From contig NZ_MLYP01000022.1 of NCBI RefSeq assembly GCF_001866645.1, forward strand, positions 62,001 to 126,000: 64,000 nt of DNA, read 5' to 3'. The translations under genes were made by a program, and so were the position numbers. The notes beneath the pieces were generated by a model that worked only from the letters and a program-made list of their open reading frames with translations, was not told the origin of the DNA and did no database searches. Below, one piece after another: positions 18,726 through 28,439 of this stretch. Numbering within the stretch: position 1 is the stretch's first letter; each line of letters starts with the position of its first letter. Source of the DNA: Streptomyces colonosanans. GTDB lineage: Bacteria; Actinomycetota; Actinomycetes; Streptomycetales; Streptomycetaceae.

Positions 18726-18761
18726 GGCTCCATCGTCACCCATCAACCAACGGTGCGGCAC

Positions 18762-19129
18762 CTTCTCTCGACGCGCTGCTCAATGCGAACGGATGAGCGA
18801 TGAATACCGAAACCCTCTTGCCTGCGGTGGAACAACTCCGCTCCAGCGCTGTCCGTACGAACTTCCGCAGCGATTCTCCTGCTCTTCTGCTCACTGTTTA
18901 CTGCGCGTCTCGTAGATGCTCTCGCGTCCGCGTACAAGCCCAGGACATCGCCGACGTCAGGGAACGTAATCTGCCCATGCCGCGCCGCTCGGAGTGGCGC
19001 ACCCGAACGCAAAGGGCAGCCCTCACCTGTGCCCCTTCCCCCCGGGCGCCCAGTTGACGGGCAGGGCCCCACCGGCCGGGCCCCTGAGTGTCCGGGAAGA
19101 TGCACGGCCCCGGCACGGTTGGTGGAAAC
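18762..19129. other. Intergenic region between divergent yjbQ-like and monooxygenase genes
   Basis: About 370 bases with no recognisable gene. It must contain promoters for both neighbours. No strong palindrome was seen. Confidence 0.4.
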
Positions 19130-20215
19130 GTGAACAACATCGGGGTGCGTGAGGTCGAGGTAGTCGTCATAGGCGCCGGGCAGGCCGGACTGTCCAGCGC
19201 CTATCACTTGCGGCGCACGGGTTTCGAGCCGGATCGCGACTTCGTGGTGCTCGACCACGCCCCCGGCCCTGGCGGCGCCTGGCAGTTCCGCTGGCCCTCA
19301 CTGACGTACGGCAAGGTGCACGGGATGCACGCCCTGCCGGGCATGACACTGGCGGACGCGGATCCCGGTCGGCCGTCGTCCGAGGTCGTCGCCGAGTACT
19401 TCAGCACCTACGAACACACCTTCGACCTGCGCGTACGCCGACCGGTCGACGTGCGGGCGGTGCGCGAGGGCGTGGACGGGCGGTTGCTCGTCGAGACGTC
19501 TGCGGGAGCGTGGTCGACCCGGGCACTGATCAACGCCACGGGCACCTGGGACAAGCCGTTCTGGCCGCACTATCCCGGTCAGGAGACCTTCCGTGGGCGG
19601 CAGTTGCACACGGCGCAATACCCCGGGCCCCAGGAGTTCGCAGGGCGGCGGGTGGTCGTCGTCGGTGGTGGCGCCTCCGGCACCCAGCATCTGCTGGAGA
19701 TCGCCCCGTACGCCGCCGCGACCACATGGGTGACCCGGCGGCCGCCGGTCTTCCGCAAGGGCCCGTTCACCGAGGAAGTGGGGCGGGCTGCCGTGGCGCT
19801 CGTGGAAGAGCGGGTGCGGCAGGGGCTGCCGCCGCGGAGCGTGGTGTCCGTCACCGGGTTGCCGCTCAACGACACGCTGCGGCAGGCCATCACGGACGGC
19901 GTGTTGGACCGGAAGCCGATGTTCGACCGGATCGTGCCGGACGGGGTGGAGTGGGACGACGGGCGCCACCTGGACGCCGATGTGATCCTGTGGGCGACCG
20001 GCTTCCGGGCCGCGATCGGGCATCTTGCCCCGCTGCGGCTGCGCGAGCCGGGTGGCGGTATCCGGGTCGAGGGCACGCGGGTGGTCTCCGACCCACGGAT
20101 CCATCTGGTCGGATACGGGCCGTCGGCCAGTACGATCGGCGCCAACCGGGCGGGCCGCGCCGCCGTGCGGGACATCAGGCGGCTACTGGCGGGAGAACCG
20201 GTCGTCTTTGCGTGA
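19130..20215 (+). CDS. FAD-dependent NAD(P)-binding oxidoreductase (flavin monooxygenase type)
   Basis: A 361-aa two-dinucleotide-fold flavoprotein. The FAD site is VIGAGQAGLSSAYHLRR near the N-terminus, and the NADPH site is VVVVGGGASGTQHLLE in mid-protein. The ATGF motif typical of flavin-containing monooxygenases and lysine/ornithine N-hydroxylases occurs in VILWATGFRAA. The likely role is oxygenation of a small molecule or quinone reduction; the substrate is unknown. GTG 19130 is chosen because it puts about 12 residues before the FAD fold. GTG 19088 and ATG 19100 are in-frame alternatives. No partner gene is evident. Confidence 0.85.
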   Translation: MNNIGVREVEVVVIGAGQAGLSSAYHLRRTGFEPDRDFVVLDHAPGPGGAWQFRWPSLTYGKVHGMHALPGMTLADADPGRPSSEVVAEYFSTYEHTFDLRVRRPVDVRAVREGVDGRLLVETSAGAWSTRALINATGTWDKPFWPHYPGQETFRGRQLHTAQYPGPQEFAGRRVVVVGGGASGTQHLLEIAPYAAATTWVTRRPPVFRKGPFTEEVGRAAVALVEERVRQGLPPRSVVSVTGLPLNDTLRQAITDGVLDRKPMFDRIVPDGVEWDDGRHLDADVILWATGFRAAIGHLAPLRLREPGGGIRVEGTRVVSDPRIHLVGYGPSASTIGANRAGRAAVRDIRRLLAGEPVVFA

Positions 20216-20295
20216 GGACCGGCCATGAGCGCGGAAGAACCGGCCATGAGGTTGTCGCGACGAAACGTTCCCGTACGGACGCGCATCGCGTGCGC

Positions 20296-21132
20296 TCACG
20301 GCGACAGCGACGCGCTGCCGCGCAGTCGGTTGAACTCGGACACGTTCCGCTGCTGCTCCTCGTAGCTCCCCGTGAAACGGGTGTCGCCCGGCTTGACCGT
20401 GACGAAGTACAGCCAGTCGCCCGGTGTCGGGTTGAGCACGGCGCGCATCGCCTCCTCGCCCGGGTTGGCGATCGGAGTCGGCGGCAGGCCCATGCGCTGA
20501 TACGAGTTGTAGAGACTGTCGATGTTCGTGTCGGCGATGGTGGTGTTCAGCGTGAAGCGCTTCATCGCGTAGTTGAGGGTGGAGTCCATCTGCAGCGGCA
20601 TGCCCCGCTCCAGGCGGTTGAAGACGACCCGGGCGACCTTGCGCATATCGGCCGGAGTCGCCGCCTCGGACTGCACGATGCTCGCGACGGTGACGGCCTG
20701 GTAGCCGCTCATCGCATGACGCTGGGCACCCGCCGCGACCGCGACACCGCTGAACCTCTTGTTCGCGGTGTTCACCATGTACCGCAGCAAGGACTGCGGA
20801 GTCGCCTCCTCGTCGATCGGATACGTGGCCGGGAAGAGGTAGCCCTCCGGGTTGCCCTGCGCCTCCCCCGGTAGCTGGAGACGTGCCTTGGCCAGGGACT
20901 TCTTCGTGGAGCCCGGCGGCAGCCGGAGGGCCTTGTCGACGGCCGTGTAGATCTGGCCGGCGCGCCACCCCTCCGGGATGACGAGGAACGCCCCACCCCC
21001 CTCGGCGCTCTGCAGGATCATGAGCGGCGCCGCCACGGCGGTGACCGCCACGACGGCTCCGGTCGCGACCAGGGCTACCCGGCCCCGGCGCGTCAGCCGG
21101 GTCCTCTTCGGTGGTGGAGTATTCGTCTGCAT
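20296..21132 (-). CDS. Endolytic murein transglycosylase MltG-like
   Basis: A 278-aa single-pass membrane protein with a basic N-terminus and a helix at about 17-40, then a YceG/MltG domain. MltG cuts nascent glycan strands inside the chain and sets their length. The catalytic Glu is E156 in TVASIVQSEA, and the conserved tail MDSTLNYAM, PTPIANPGEEAMRAVLNPT and FVTVKPGDTRFTGSYEEQQ is present. It is shorter than the housekeeping MltG of Streptomyces and lies away from alaS/aroE-type genes, so it is probably a second paralogue. ATG 21132. Confidence 0.88.
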   Translation of the reverse strand: MQTNTPPPKRTRLTRRGRVALVATGAVVAVTAVAAPLMILQSAEGGGAFLVIPEGWRAGQIYTAVDKALRLPPGSTKKSLAKARLQLPGEAQGNPEGYLFPATYPIDEEATPQSLLRYMVNTANKRFSGVAVAAGAQRHAMSGYQAVTVASIVQSEAATPADMRKVARVVFNRLERGMPLQMDSTLNYAMKRFTLNTTIADTNIDSLYNSYQRMGLPPTPIANPGEEAMRAVLNPTPGDWLYFVTVKPGDTRFTGSYEEQQRNVSEFNRLRGSASLSP

Positions 21133-21175
21133 GCGGGCACGGTAACCCGCATAACATCATAATCCTGGCATATCG

Positions 21176-22978
21176 TCATGCAATTCGCTCCAGTTGGGCG
21201 TCCCGCCTGACCAGCGCCGCATACCGGCCGCCCAGTTCCAGCAACTCCTCGTGCGTACCCCGTTCGACCGCGCGCCCGGAGTCGAGGACGATGATCTGGG
21301 CGGCACCGCGAACGGTTGACAGCCGATGAGCGATGGTCAGCGTGGTGCGGTTGGCCGACAGAGCGTCGATGGCCTCCTGGACCGCATGTTCGGTACGCGT
21401 GTCCAGCGCGCTGGTCGCCTCGTCAAGGATGAGGACCGGCGGGTCACGCAGGATGGTGCGGGCGATGGCGAGCCGCTGTTTCTCGCCGCCCGAGAAACGG
21501 TGGCCGCGCTCGCCGACGATCGTGTCGTACCCGTCGGGCAGGGACGCGATGTGCTCGTGGATCTGAGCCGCCTTCGCCGCCGCCTGCAGCTCCTCGTCGG
21601 TGGCGTCCGGCTTGGCGAAGCGGAGGTTGTCGGCGACCGAGGCGTGGAAGAGATACGTCTCCTGGGAGACCACTCCAACGGCGCGGGCGAGCGTGTCGAA
21701 GTCCAGATCGCGCACGTCGACGCCGTCGAGCGTGACCCGCCCGCCCGTCACGTCGTACAGCCGCGGCACCAGATAGCTGAGCGTGGACTTGCCCGAGCCG
21801 GTGGGCCCCACCACGGCCAGGCTGCCGCCCGGCGGGACGGTGATGTCGATGCCCTCCAGGATCGGGCCGCTCTTGTCGTCGTAGTGGAACTCGACCCCCT
21901 CGAAGCGGATCTCGCCCTTGACCTGGTCGAGGCGGACCGGATCGTCGGACTCGGTGATGTCGATGGGCAGGTCGAGGTACTCGAAGATGCGCTGGAAGAG
22001 CGCGAGCGAGGTCTGGATCTGAACGCCGGTGGACAGCAGGCTGACGGTCGGCCGGAACAGGCCTTGCTGGAGCGAGACGAACGCGACGAGCGTACCGATC
22101 GAGATGGACGAGCCGCCGAGATGGAGCGCGATACCCGCGGTCCAGTAGATGACGGCGGGCATGGCCGCCATGACGATCGTGATGACGGCCATGCGCCAGC
22201 GCCCTGCCATGTTCGACTTCACCTCGAGGTCGACGAGGCTCTCGGACTCGCCCTCGAAGGACTTGGTGAGGGAGTCGGCGCGACCCATGGTGCGGCCGAG
22301 CAGAATGCCGCTGACGGAGAGCGACTCGGTGACCGTGGCGGCCATCGCGGCCATCTGCTTCTGACGCTGGGTGGCGATCCTCTTGCGTTCGTTGCCGACA
22401 CGCCGGCTGATCCAGACGAACAGCGGTAGCAGGAGCAATGAGACGACGGTGAGTCGCCAGTCGAGGGCGACCATCGCGACGACCGTGGCGACCACGCTGG
22501 TGAGATTGGAGACCAGGGACGTGGCGGTAGAGGTGACTGTCGCCTGCATGCCGCCGATGTCGTTGGCGATGCGGGACTGGACTTCGCCCGTACGGGTTCG
22601 GGTGAAGAAGGCGAGCGACATGCGCTGCAGTCGACCGTACACAGCGGTGCGCAGGTCGTGCATGACGCGCTGGCCGACTGTCGTGGAGATCAGGGTCTGC
22701 AGCACGCCGAAGACGCTCGTGACAACGGCGCTCAGGATCATGCCGAGCGCGAGCAGGCTCAGCAGTCCGGTGCGGCCCTGCGGGATCGCGACGTCCAGGG
22801 TCTCCTTCAGCAGAAACGGCGTGGCGACGGAGACCAGCGACGAGGCGCCGACGAGCACGCCGACGATCATGAGCCGGCCGGTGTACGGCTTGAAGAGCTT
22901 CAGGATGCGGCGCACCTGCCGCGGCTGCTCGGGCGAGCGGTCAGGTGGCGGGGTCCACATGGGCCGGTCGGGATGCAT
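21176..22978 (-). CDS. ABC exporter, fused membrane and ATPase domains (MDR type)
   Basis: A 600-aa half-transporter that homodimerises or pairs with another half. Six transmembrane helices occupy about residues 30-320. The ATPase domain has Walker A GPTGSGKST (about 390), signature FSGGEKQR (about 495), Walker B ILDEATSALD and the switch His in IAHRLSTV, all intact. ATG 22978 is preceded by AGGAG at short spacing. The gene is divergent from a MarR regulator, with a clear palindromic operator between them, so it is probably a substrate-inducible drug or lipid exporter. Confidence 0.92.
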   Translation of the reverse strand: MHPDRPMWTPPPDRSPEQPRQVRRILKLFKPYTGRLMIVGVLVGASSLVSVATPFLLKETLDVAIPQGRTGLLSLLALGMILSAVVTSVFGVLQTLISTTVGQRVMHDLRTAVYGRLQRMSLAFFTRTRTGEVQSRIANDIGGMQATVTSTATSLVSNLTSVVATVVAMVALDWRLTVVSLLLLPLFVWISRRVGNERKRIATQRQKQMAAMAATVTESLSVSGILLGRTMGRADSLTKSFEGESESLVDLEVKSNMAGRWRMAVITIVMAAMPAVIYWTAGIALHLGGSSISIGTLVAFVSLQQGLFRPTVSLLSTGVQIQTSLALFQRIFEYLDLPIDITESDDPVRLDQVKGEIRFEGVEFHYDDKSGPILEGIDITVPPGGSLAVVGPTGSGKSTLSYLVPRLYDVTGGRVTLDGVDVRDLDFDTLARAVGVVSQETYLFHASVADNLRFAKPDATDEELQAAAKAAQIHEHIASLPDGYDTIVGERGHRFSGGEKQRLAIARTILRDPPVLILDEATSALDTRTEHAVQEAIDALSANRTTLTIAHRLSTVRGAAQIIVLDSGRAVERGTHEELLELGGRYAALVRRDAQLERIA

Positions 22979-23062
22979 GGGCTCCTACGGAGGTGGATTC
23001 AACGGACGGAAAGGGATCGACAGACACTTCGGACGGTACGACGGCGAGGCTGCAGCGGGACG

Positions 23063-23095
23063 ATAGGTAACAGATCCTAGCTCATTGTTACCTAT
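23063..23095. promoter_or_regulatory. MarR-type operator between the ABC exporter and marR
   Basis: Perfect 10-bp inverted repeat ATAGGTAACA (23063-23072) and TGTTACCTAT (23086-23095) with a 13-bp spacer, inside an unusually AT-rich stretch that should hold both divergent promoters. Assignment to the adjacent MarR protein is inference from position. Confidence 0.7.
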
Positions 23096-23130
23096 GTTCA
23101 CAATGAATAAAGTCCTGATATTATTCCCGC

Positions 23131-23601
23131 ATGACCTCCCCCGACCCCGAGGGCCTGCTCGCGGAACAGTTGCTGCGACTCACCCGCCGAGTGCACCGCA
23201 TCCAGAAGCGCCATCTGGAGCAGAGCCAGTTGGGCATCACACCGGCGCAGTCCCGACTGCTGCGCACCCTCACGCACTTCGGCTCCCCACCCCGCATGGC
23301 GGACCTCGCCGAGCGGCTGGAGGTGGTGCCGCGGGCGGTGACGACGCTGGTCGACGGCCTGGAGGCGAGCGGTAAGGTGCGCCGGGTGCCCGATCCCACC
23401 AATCGCAGGGTGATCCGGATCGAGGTCACAGACGAGGGCCGCGAGGCTCTGCGCACGCTGCATGGAGCACGCAGATCCGCTGCCGAGGAGATCCTGGCTC
23501 CGCTGACGAACGAGCAGCGCGAGGTACTCGGCGACCTGCTCGGCACGTTGATCGACGGCGGCGAACTCCCCGGCCCCCCCGGACAGGAACGACGCTGCTG
23601 A
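23131..23601 (+). CDS. MarR-family transcriptional regulator
   Basis: A 156-aa winged-helix repressor. The core has GITPAQSRLLRTL, the recognition helix region RMADLAERLEVVPRAVTTLV and the wing DPTNRRVIRIEVTDEGRE. ATG 23131 is used. It is divergent from the ABC exporter and probably represses it and itself through the palindrome at 23063-23095. The ligand is unknown. Confidence 0.92.
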   Translation: MTSPDPEGLLAEQLLRLTRRVHRIQKRHLEQSQLGITPAQSRLLRTLTHFGSPPRMADLAERLEVVPRAVTTLVDGLEASGKVRRVPDPTNRRVIRIEVTDEGREALRTLHGARRSAAEEILAPLTNEQREVLGDLLGTLIDGGELPGPPGQERRC

Positions 23602-23735
23602 CATCCGATCACCGGCGCGACCGGCGTTCACGACCGCGCGGACCTTCGAGGCGCACCTCTCCACGCACCCGATGGGCGAGGAGTGCCGACAGATCGCGGC
23701 CAGGACATCGTGACACGAGAGTTCGACGACAGGGC

Positions 23736-24530
23736 TCAGGACTCCAGGGTCCGCCTGTCCCCCATCACCACGACGGGATCCCGATCCGGGTCGAGCGTGC
23801 GCAGCAGGTGCTTGATGCCCGCCTCGGGCAGGGTGACGCAGGCCGACGTACCGTCACCGTGGTCCAGATGCATCCAGATACCGCCGCCCTTCCCCTTGCC
23901 CTCGGGGCGGGTCGGATCGCTCGGCGGAGCGCCCCGGACCCGGTTGTAGTCGACGGCGATGACGTAGTAGAAGTCGCGCCGATGCACTGCGCCCCAACTC
24001 GTCGGCACCTCATATGACCGGCTCTGGTCGTAAGGGAGTCTGGCGCCCGGGTCTTCGAGGACGCCGCCCGCGTCGCTGAGCGAGAACACGCCCACCGGGC
24101 TGCGCATGTCATCTTCATGATGGTCCGTCGTCCACCCCTTGCGGCCGTTGTGCCCCCGCCAGCGCCCGGCCTCGCTCCAGATGGAGCCACGCCTCGTGTA
24201 GAGCACGATCGTGGAGTCCGGCGAGTCCTCGCCGTCGCCATAGACCGCCACGATCTGGCGCGAATCGTCGGGAATCTGCCCGTACAGCCAGTTGCCGATG
24301 CCCGGGACGCGACTCGGGTCGACCTCGGGAGTGGGCGCTCTCGCACCCTCGCTGCCCGGGCCGGCGCCAGGGGCGGGCGCACCCTCGACGCTGCCTCCCG
24401 CACCTTCACTCTTCGCCCGGTGCCCATCTCCGTCCGGTCCGGCGCACGCGGGCAAGGACATCAGTAGCGCGCCGCAGATCGCCGCCACGGACCCCGAGCG
24501 CACCGCACCACGCAGATCACTTGATCGCAT
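23736..24530 (-). CDS. L,D-transpeptidase-family lipoprotein
   Basis: A 264-aa exported protein with a lipobox (SLPAC, lipidated Cys29) and a low-complexity Gly/Ala/Pro linker to about residue 75. A YkuD-like catalytic domain follows, with the active-site region WMHLDHGDGTSACVTLPEAG, in which the Cys of SACV is the expected nucleophile and the upstream His its partner. Such enzymes make 3-3 peptidoglycan cross-links or attach proteins to the wall. The gene starts at ATG 24530 and is divergent from the ABC pair on the right; convergent with marR on the left. Confidence 0.8.
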   Translation of the reverse strand: MRSSDLRGAVRSGSVAAICGALLMSLPACAGPDGDGHRAKSEGAGGSVEGAPAPGAGPGSEGARAPTPEVDPSRVPGIGNWLYGQIPDDSRQIVAVYGDGEDSPDSTIVLYTRRGSIWSEAGRWRGHNGRKGWTTDHHEDDMRSPVGVFSLSDAGGVLEDPGARLPYDQSRSYEVPTSWGAVHRRDFYYVIAVDYNRVRGAPPSDPTRPEGKGKGGGIWMHLDHGDGTSACVTLPEAGIKHLLRTLDPDRDPVVVMGDRRTLES

Positions 24531-24772
24531 AAATCATATAGTCACATGATCTTCCGCAGATTTGAGTGTATATACCTTGTTATCGGTCGCGTGTCGCGCG
24601 GCGCGCGGCGGGGCCGGATCTCACCGCCCGGGACGGAAAACCGTTTGCGTCCGGCCACGTTCCGACGCGAACCTTTCACGGCTTGATGCGGGACTTCACG
24701 GCCGCCGGAGAAGCTGCTCCAACGCCTGTCCCCCGACCCGAGTCCACCCCTGACACGAGCCACTGGGACGTC

Positions 24773-26563
24773 ATGCAGATTCAAGACCTTCCCTATCCCG
24801 ACCCGGGTGCGCCAGACACCCGTTCGGGGCCCCGATTCCTGTGGTGGCTCGGCCGGAACCAGTTGGCCGGGCAGCTCAAGTCCCTCGCATGGGGGCTGCT
24901 GCACTTCCTGTCGGTGTGCGGGCTGCCGTTCTGTGTCGGCCTGGCCGTCCAGGCCGTCGTCGAACGCTCCGGAGCACGCCTCGCCCTGACGGGCGGTCTG
25001 CTCCTGCTGTGCGGCGCGGGCATCGCACTGGGCGATGTCATGCTGCACCGCACCGCGGTCACCAACTGGATCACCGCGGCCGCACGGGTCCAGCAGCTTC
25101 TGGCCCGCAGGACGGCCCACCTCGGCTCCGCTCTGACCCGGCGGGTCGCCGCCGGCGAAGTCGTCGCGGTCTCCACAGGCGACGTCGAGAAGATCGGCTG
25201 GTTCGTCGAGGCCGTCTCGCGTGTCAGCGCGGCCGCCGTCACCATCGTGGTGGTCTGCGTCGGCCTCGTCGTGTACCAGCCCGCGCTCGGCGTGATCGTG
25301 GCCGTGGGCGTACCGGTGCTGGCGCTCGCGGTGCTGCCGTTGCTGCCCCGTGCCACCCGGCGCGCCGACGTCCAGCGCGAAAAGGCGGGCCGGGCCACCG
25401 AGTTGGCCTCGGACACCGTCGCGGGCCTCAGGGTGCTGCGCGGCATCGGCGGCGAGGAACTGTTCTTGGACCGCTACCGCAGGGCCTCGCAGGAGGTCCG
25501 CACGGCGGCCGTGCGCAGCGCCCGGATGTGGTCGCTGATCGCGGCAATCCAGGTGCTGCTGCCGGGGCTGCTGATGATCGCGGTCGTCTGGCGCGGCGTG
25601 CAGTTGGCTCACGAGGGCCGGATCACCGTCGGTGAACTGGTCGCCGTGTACAGCTCGATCATGCTGCTCACCTATCCGCTGCAGCACTTCCAGGAGATCG
25701 CGATGGCGTACTCCTTCTCGCGGCCGTCCGCCCGGCGTGCGGCCCGGGTGCTGTCACTGGAGCGCGCCACGGATTCCGACGGCTCCCGCGCGGCCTGTCA
25801 ACCGGCCGGGGACCTGTACGACCCCCGGACCAGGCTGCTCGCGCCGACCGGGCGGCTCACCGCCGTGGTCTGCGGCGACCCGGACATGGCCGGCCTACTG
25901 GCCGAACGGCTGGGCGGTCACCCGGCCGAAAAGAGCACCCCGGTACTCCTGGGGGGCGTCCCGCTGGACGAACTGCCGCTCGACTCCGCTCGTACCGCTG
26001 TACTCGTCCAGGACAAGGAGCCGGTTCTGCTGTCCGGCTCGCTGCGCGACCTGTTCGACGTGCCCGCCTCGGGCAAGGTCAGCGCCGAGGAGGCGCTCGC
26101 CGCCGCGCAGTGCGCCGACGTCCTGGACGCGCTCGTGCAGGGGTCCCCGCATGCAGGGGACCCGTTGGACGCGCGGATCACCGAGCGCGGCCGGTCCCTG
26201 TCCGGCGGCCAGCGCCAGCGGCTCGCCCTGGCCCGGTCCCTGATCACGGATCCGGAGGTACTGGTCCTGGACGAGCCGACCTCCGCCGTCGACTCACACA
26301 CGGAGGCTCGGATCGCCGAGGGGATCCGGAAGGTGCGCGCGGGCCGTACGACGGTCGTGTTCACCTCGTCGCCGCTCCTGCTCGACCGCGCCGACCGGGT
26401 CGTGCTGGTGCACGAGGGCGAGGTCGCCGCGGTGGGCCTGCACCACGACCTGATGCACAGCGAACCCCGGTATCGCGCGGTCGTCACCCGTGAGACCGAC
26501 GACGAGGCCACTGCCCTGAACGGCGTACTGGCCGAACTGGAAGAGATCGAGGAGAGCGCATGA
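24773..26563 (+). CDS. ABC exporter half 1 of a heterodimer, with degenerate Walker A
   Basis: A 596-aa fused membrane-ATPase half-transporter. ATG 24773 is chosen because the protein then begins MQIQDLPYPDPG shortly before the first helix; the frame is open upstream but that extension is implausible. The Walker A position reads VVCGDPDMAGLL (about residue 364), lacking the P-loop GxxGxGK(S/T), so this half cannot bind ATP normally. The signature LSGGQRQR (about 476) and Walker B VLVLDEPTSAVD (about 496) are intact, and the usual switch His is Ser in VVFTSSP. Its stop overlaps the start of half 2 (ATGA). Confidence 0.88.
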   Translation: MQIQDLPYPDPGAPDTRSGPRFLWWLGRNQLAGQLKSLAWGLLHFLSVCGLPFCVGLAVQAVVERSGARLALTGGLLLLCGAGIALGDVMLHRTAVTNWITAAARVQQLLARRTAHLGSALTRRVAAGEVVAVSTGDVEKIGWFVEAVSRVSAAAVTIVVVCVGLVVYQPALGVIVAVGVPVLALAVLPLLPRATRRADVQREKAGRATELASDTVAGLRVLRGIGGEELFLDRYRRASQEVRTAAVRSARMWSLIAAIQVLLPGLLMIAVVWRGVQLAHEGRITVGELVAVYSSIMLLTYPLQHFQEIAMAYSFSRPSARRAARVLSLERATDSDGSRAACQPAGDLYDPRTRLLAPTGRLTAVVCGDPDMAGLLAERLGGHPAEKSTPVLLGGVPLDELPLDSARTAVLVQDKEPVLLSGSLRDLFDVPASGKVSAEEALAAAQCADVLDALVQGSPHAGDPLDARITERGRSLSGGQRQRLALARSLITDPEVLVLDEPTSAVDSHTEARIAEGIRKVRAGRTTVVFTSSPLLLDRADRVVLVHEGEVAAVGLHHDLMHSEPRYRAVVTRETDDEATALNGVLAELEEIEESA

Positions 26564-28377
26564 TCGGCGTGGCGCCACCGGAGTACGACCCGGCGGCCCC
26601 GACGGCGGCGAACACGCTGCCGGTGGGCGCCCCCGCGACCGTACGCGCCTATGTGAGCGAACTGTTCCGCCGGCACCACCGGGCCTTCCTGCTGCTCATC
26701 GCCGTGAACACGGTCTCCGTCGTCGCCTCGATGGCGGGCCCGTACCTGCTGGGCGGGCTGGTGGAACGCGTATCGGACGGCGCGCGGGAACTCCGCTTGG
26801 AGCGCACCGCCGCGTTCTTCGTCCTCGCGCTCGTCGTGCAGGCCGTGTTCGTACGGCTTGTGCGACTGCGGGGCGCCGTGCTTGGCGAGCGGATGCTGGC
26901 CGATCTGCGGGAGGATTTCCTCGTACGGTCGGTGGGGCTGCCGCCCGGCGTTCTGGAGCGGGCCGGGACCGGCGATCTGCTGTCCCGGATCACCACCGAC
27001 ATCGACCGGCTCGCCAACGCCATGCGGGAGGCCGTTCCGCAACTCGCCATCGGTGCGGTGTGGGCGCTGCTGCTGCTCGGCGGCCTGACCGTCACGGCCC
27101 CACCGCTCGCGCCGGCCGTGCTCGTCGCGGTGCCGCTGCTGGTGGTCGGCTGCCGGTGGTACTTCAGGCGTGCCCCGTCGGCGTACCGCTCCGAGGCCGC
27201 CGGATACGCCGCCGTGGCCGCCGTCCTCGCGGAGACCGTGGACGCGGGGCGCACGGTCGAGGCTCATCGCCTCGGTGACCGGCGCGTCGACCTGTCGGAC
27301 CGGCGGATCAAGGAGTGGACCGCATGGGAGCGGTACACCCTGTGGCTGCGGTCGGTGCTCTTCCCGGTCGTCAATCTCACGCATGTCACGGTCCTGTCCT
27401 CGGTCCTGATGATCGGCGGGGTGTTCGTCCTTCAGGGCTGGATCGGCATCGGCCAGCTGACGACGGCGGCACTCCTCGCGCAGATGCTCGTGGACCCGGT
27501 GGGCCTGATCCTGCGCTGGTACGACGAGCTGCAGGTCGCCCAGGTGTCGCTGGCCCGGCTGGTGGGCGTCCGCGACATCGAGCCGGACGCGGGCGACGCG
27601 TCGCTGATCCCCGACGGGCGCGACGTCGAGGCCGACCGGGTGCACTTCGGCTACCGCGCGGGCATCGACGTGTTGCGGGAGGTCTCCCTCGAGGTGGCGC
27701 CCGGCACCCGGCTCGCCCTGGTCGGGCCGTCCGGCGCGGGCAAGTCCACGCTGGGCCGGCTGCTCGCCGGGATCTACGCACCTCGGGACGGCCGGATCAC
27801 CCTCGGCGGTGCGGAACTGTCCCGGATGCCCGCCGAGCGGGTGCGCTCGCACGTGGCCCTGGTCAACCAGGAGCACCATGTCTTCGTCGGCTCCCTGCGC
27901 GACAACCTGATGCTGGCCCTCCCCCACTCCCGGCTCGGCTCGAACGGGGAGACCCCCGGGGACGCCGTCGACACCGAGCTGTGGGCGGCCCTGGGCGCGG
28001 TCGGCGCGGACGGCTGGGCGCGTGGCCTGGACGTCGGCCTGGACACCGAGGTGGGCTCCGGCGGTGTGGCGCTCACCCCTGCGCAGGCGCAGCAGATCGC
28101 ACTGGCCCGGCTGGTGCTCGCCGACCCGCACACGCTGGTCCTGGACGAGGCGACCTCGCTCCTCGACCCGCGCGCGGCCCGCCATCTGGAGCGCTCTCTG
28201 GCCCGCGTTCTTAACGGCCGTACGGTCGTCGCCATCGCCCACCGGCTGCACACCGCCCACGACGCCGACGTCATCGCCGTCGTCGAGAACGGGCGGATCA
28301 GCGAGCTGGGCAGCCACGACGACCTGGTCGCCGCCGACGGGGCCTACGCGGCTCTGTGGCGCTCCTGGCACGGGTGA
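26560..28377 (+). CDS. ABC exporter half 2 of a heterodimer, with degenerate signature motif
   Basis: A 605-aa partner of the preceding gene. The membrane domain covers about residues 40-330. Walker A GPSGAGKST (about 388), Walker B TLVLDEATSLLD (about 525) and the switch His in IAHRLHTA are intact. The signature LSGGQ is replaced by LTPAQAQQ (about 505). With half 1 this makes one site built from two intact motifs and one built from two degenerate motifs, as in TM287/288-type exporters. Start ATG 26560 overlaps the preceding stop. The substrate is unknown. Confidence 0.9.
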   Translation: MIGVAPPEYDPAAPTAANTLPVGAPATVRAYVSELFRRHHRAFLLLIAVNTVSVVASMAGPYLLGGLVERVSDGARELRLERTAAFFVLALVVQAVFVRLVRLRGAVLGERMLADLREDFLVRSVGLPPGVLERAGTGDLLSRITTDIDRLANAMREAVPQLAIGAVWALLLLGGLTVTAPPLAPAVLVAVPLLVVGCRWYFRRAPSAYRSEAAGYAAVAAVLAETVDAGRTVEAHRLGDRRVDLSDRRIKEWTAWERYTLWLRSVLFPVVNLTHVTVLSSVLMIGGVFVLQGWIGIGQLTTAALLAQMLVDPVGLILRWYDELQVAQVSLARLVGVRDIEPDAGDASLIPDGRDVEADRVHFGYRAGIDVLREVSLEVAPGTRLALVGPSGAGKSTLGRLLAGIYAPRDGRITLGGAELSRMPAERVRSHVALVNQEHHVFVGSLRDNLMLALPHSRLGSNGETPGDAVDTELWAALGAVGADGWARGLDVGLDTEVGSGGVALTPAQAQQIALARLVLADPHTLVLDEATSLLDPRAARHLERSLARVLNGRTVVAIAHRLHTAHDADVIAVVENGRISELGSHDDLVAADGAYAALWRSWHG

Positions 28378-28407
28378 CGCCGGCGGGCGGTTCCGGGAGC
28401 GCGGCGG

Positions 28408-28439
28408 CGGACGCCGACTGCGGACGTCCTCGGCGTCCG
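28408..28439 (+). terminator. Candidate hairpin terminator after the heterodimeric ABC operon
   Basis: Ten-bp inverted repeat CGGACGCCGA (28408-28417) with TCGGCGTCCG (28430-28439), 12-base loop, about 30 bases past the stop of the second ABC gene. Confidence 0.5.

Noticed and set aside
18743..19258. 171-codon minus-strand ORF overlapping the monooxygenase start
   Set aside because: Runs antisense through the FAD-binding segment of a clear gene; no family support.
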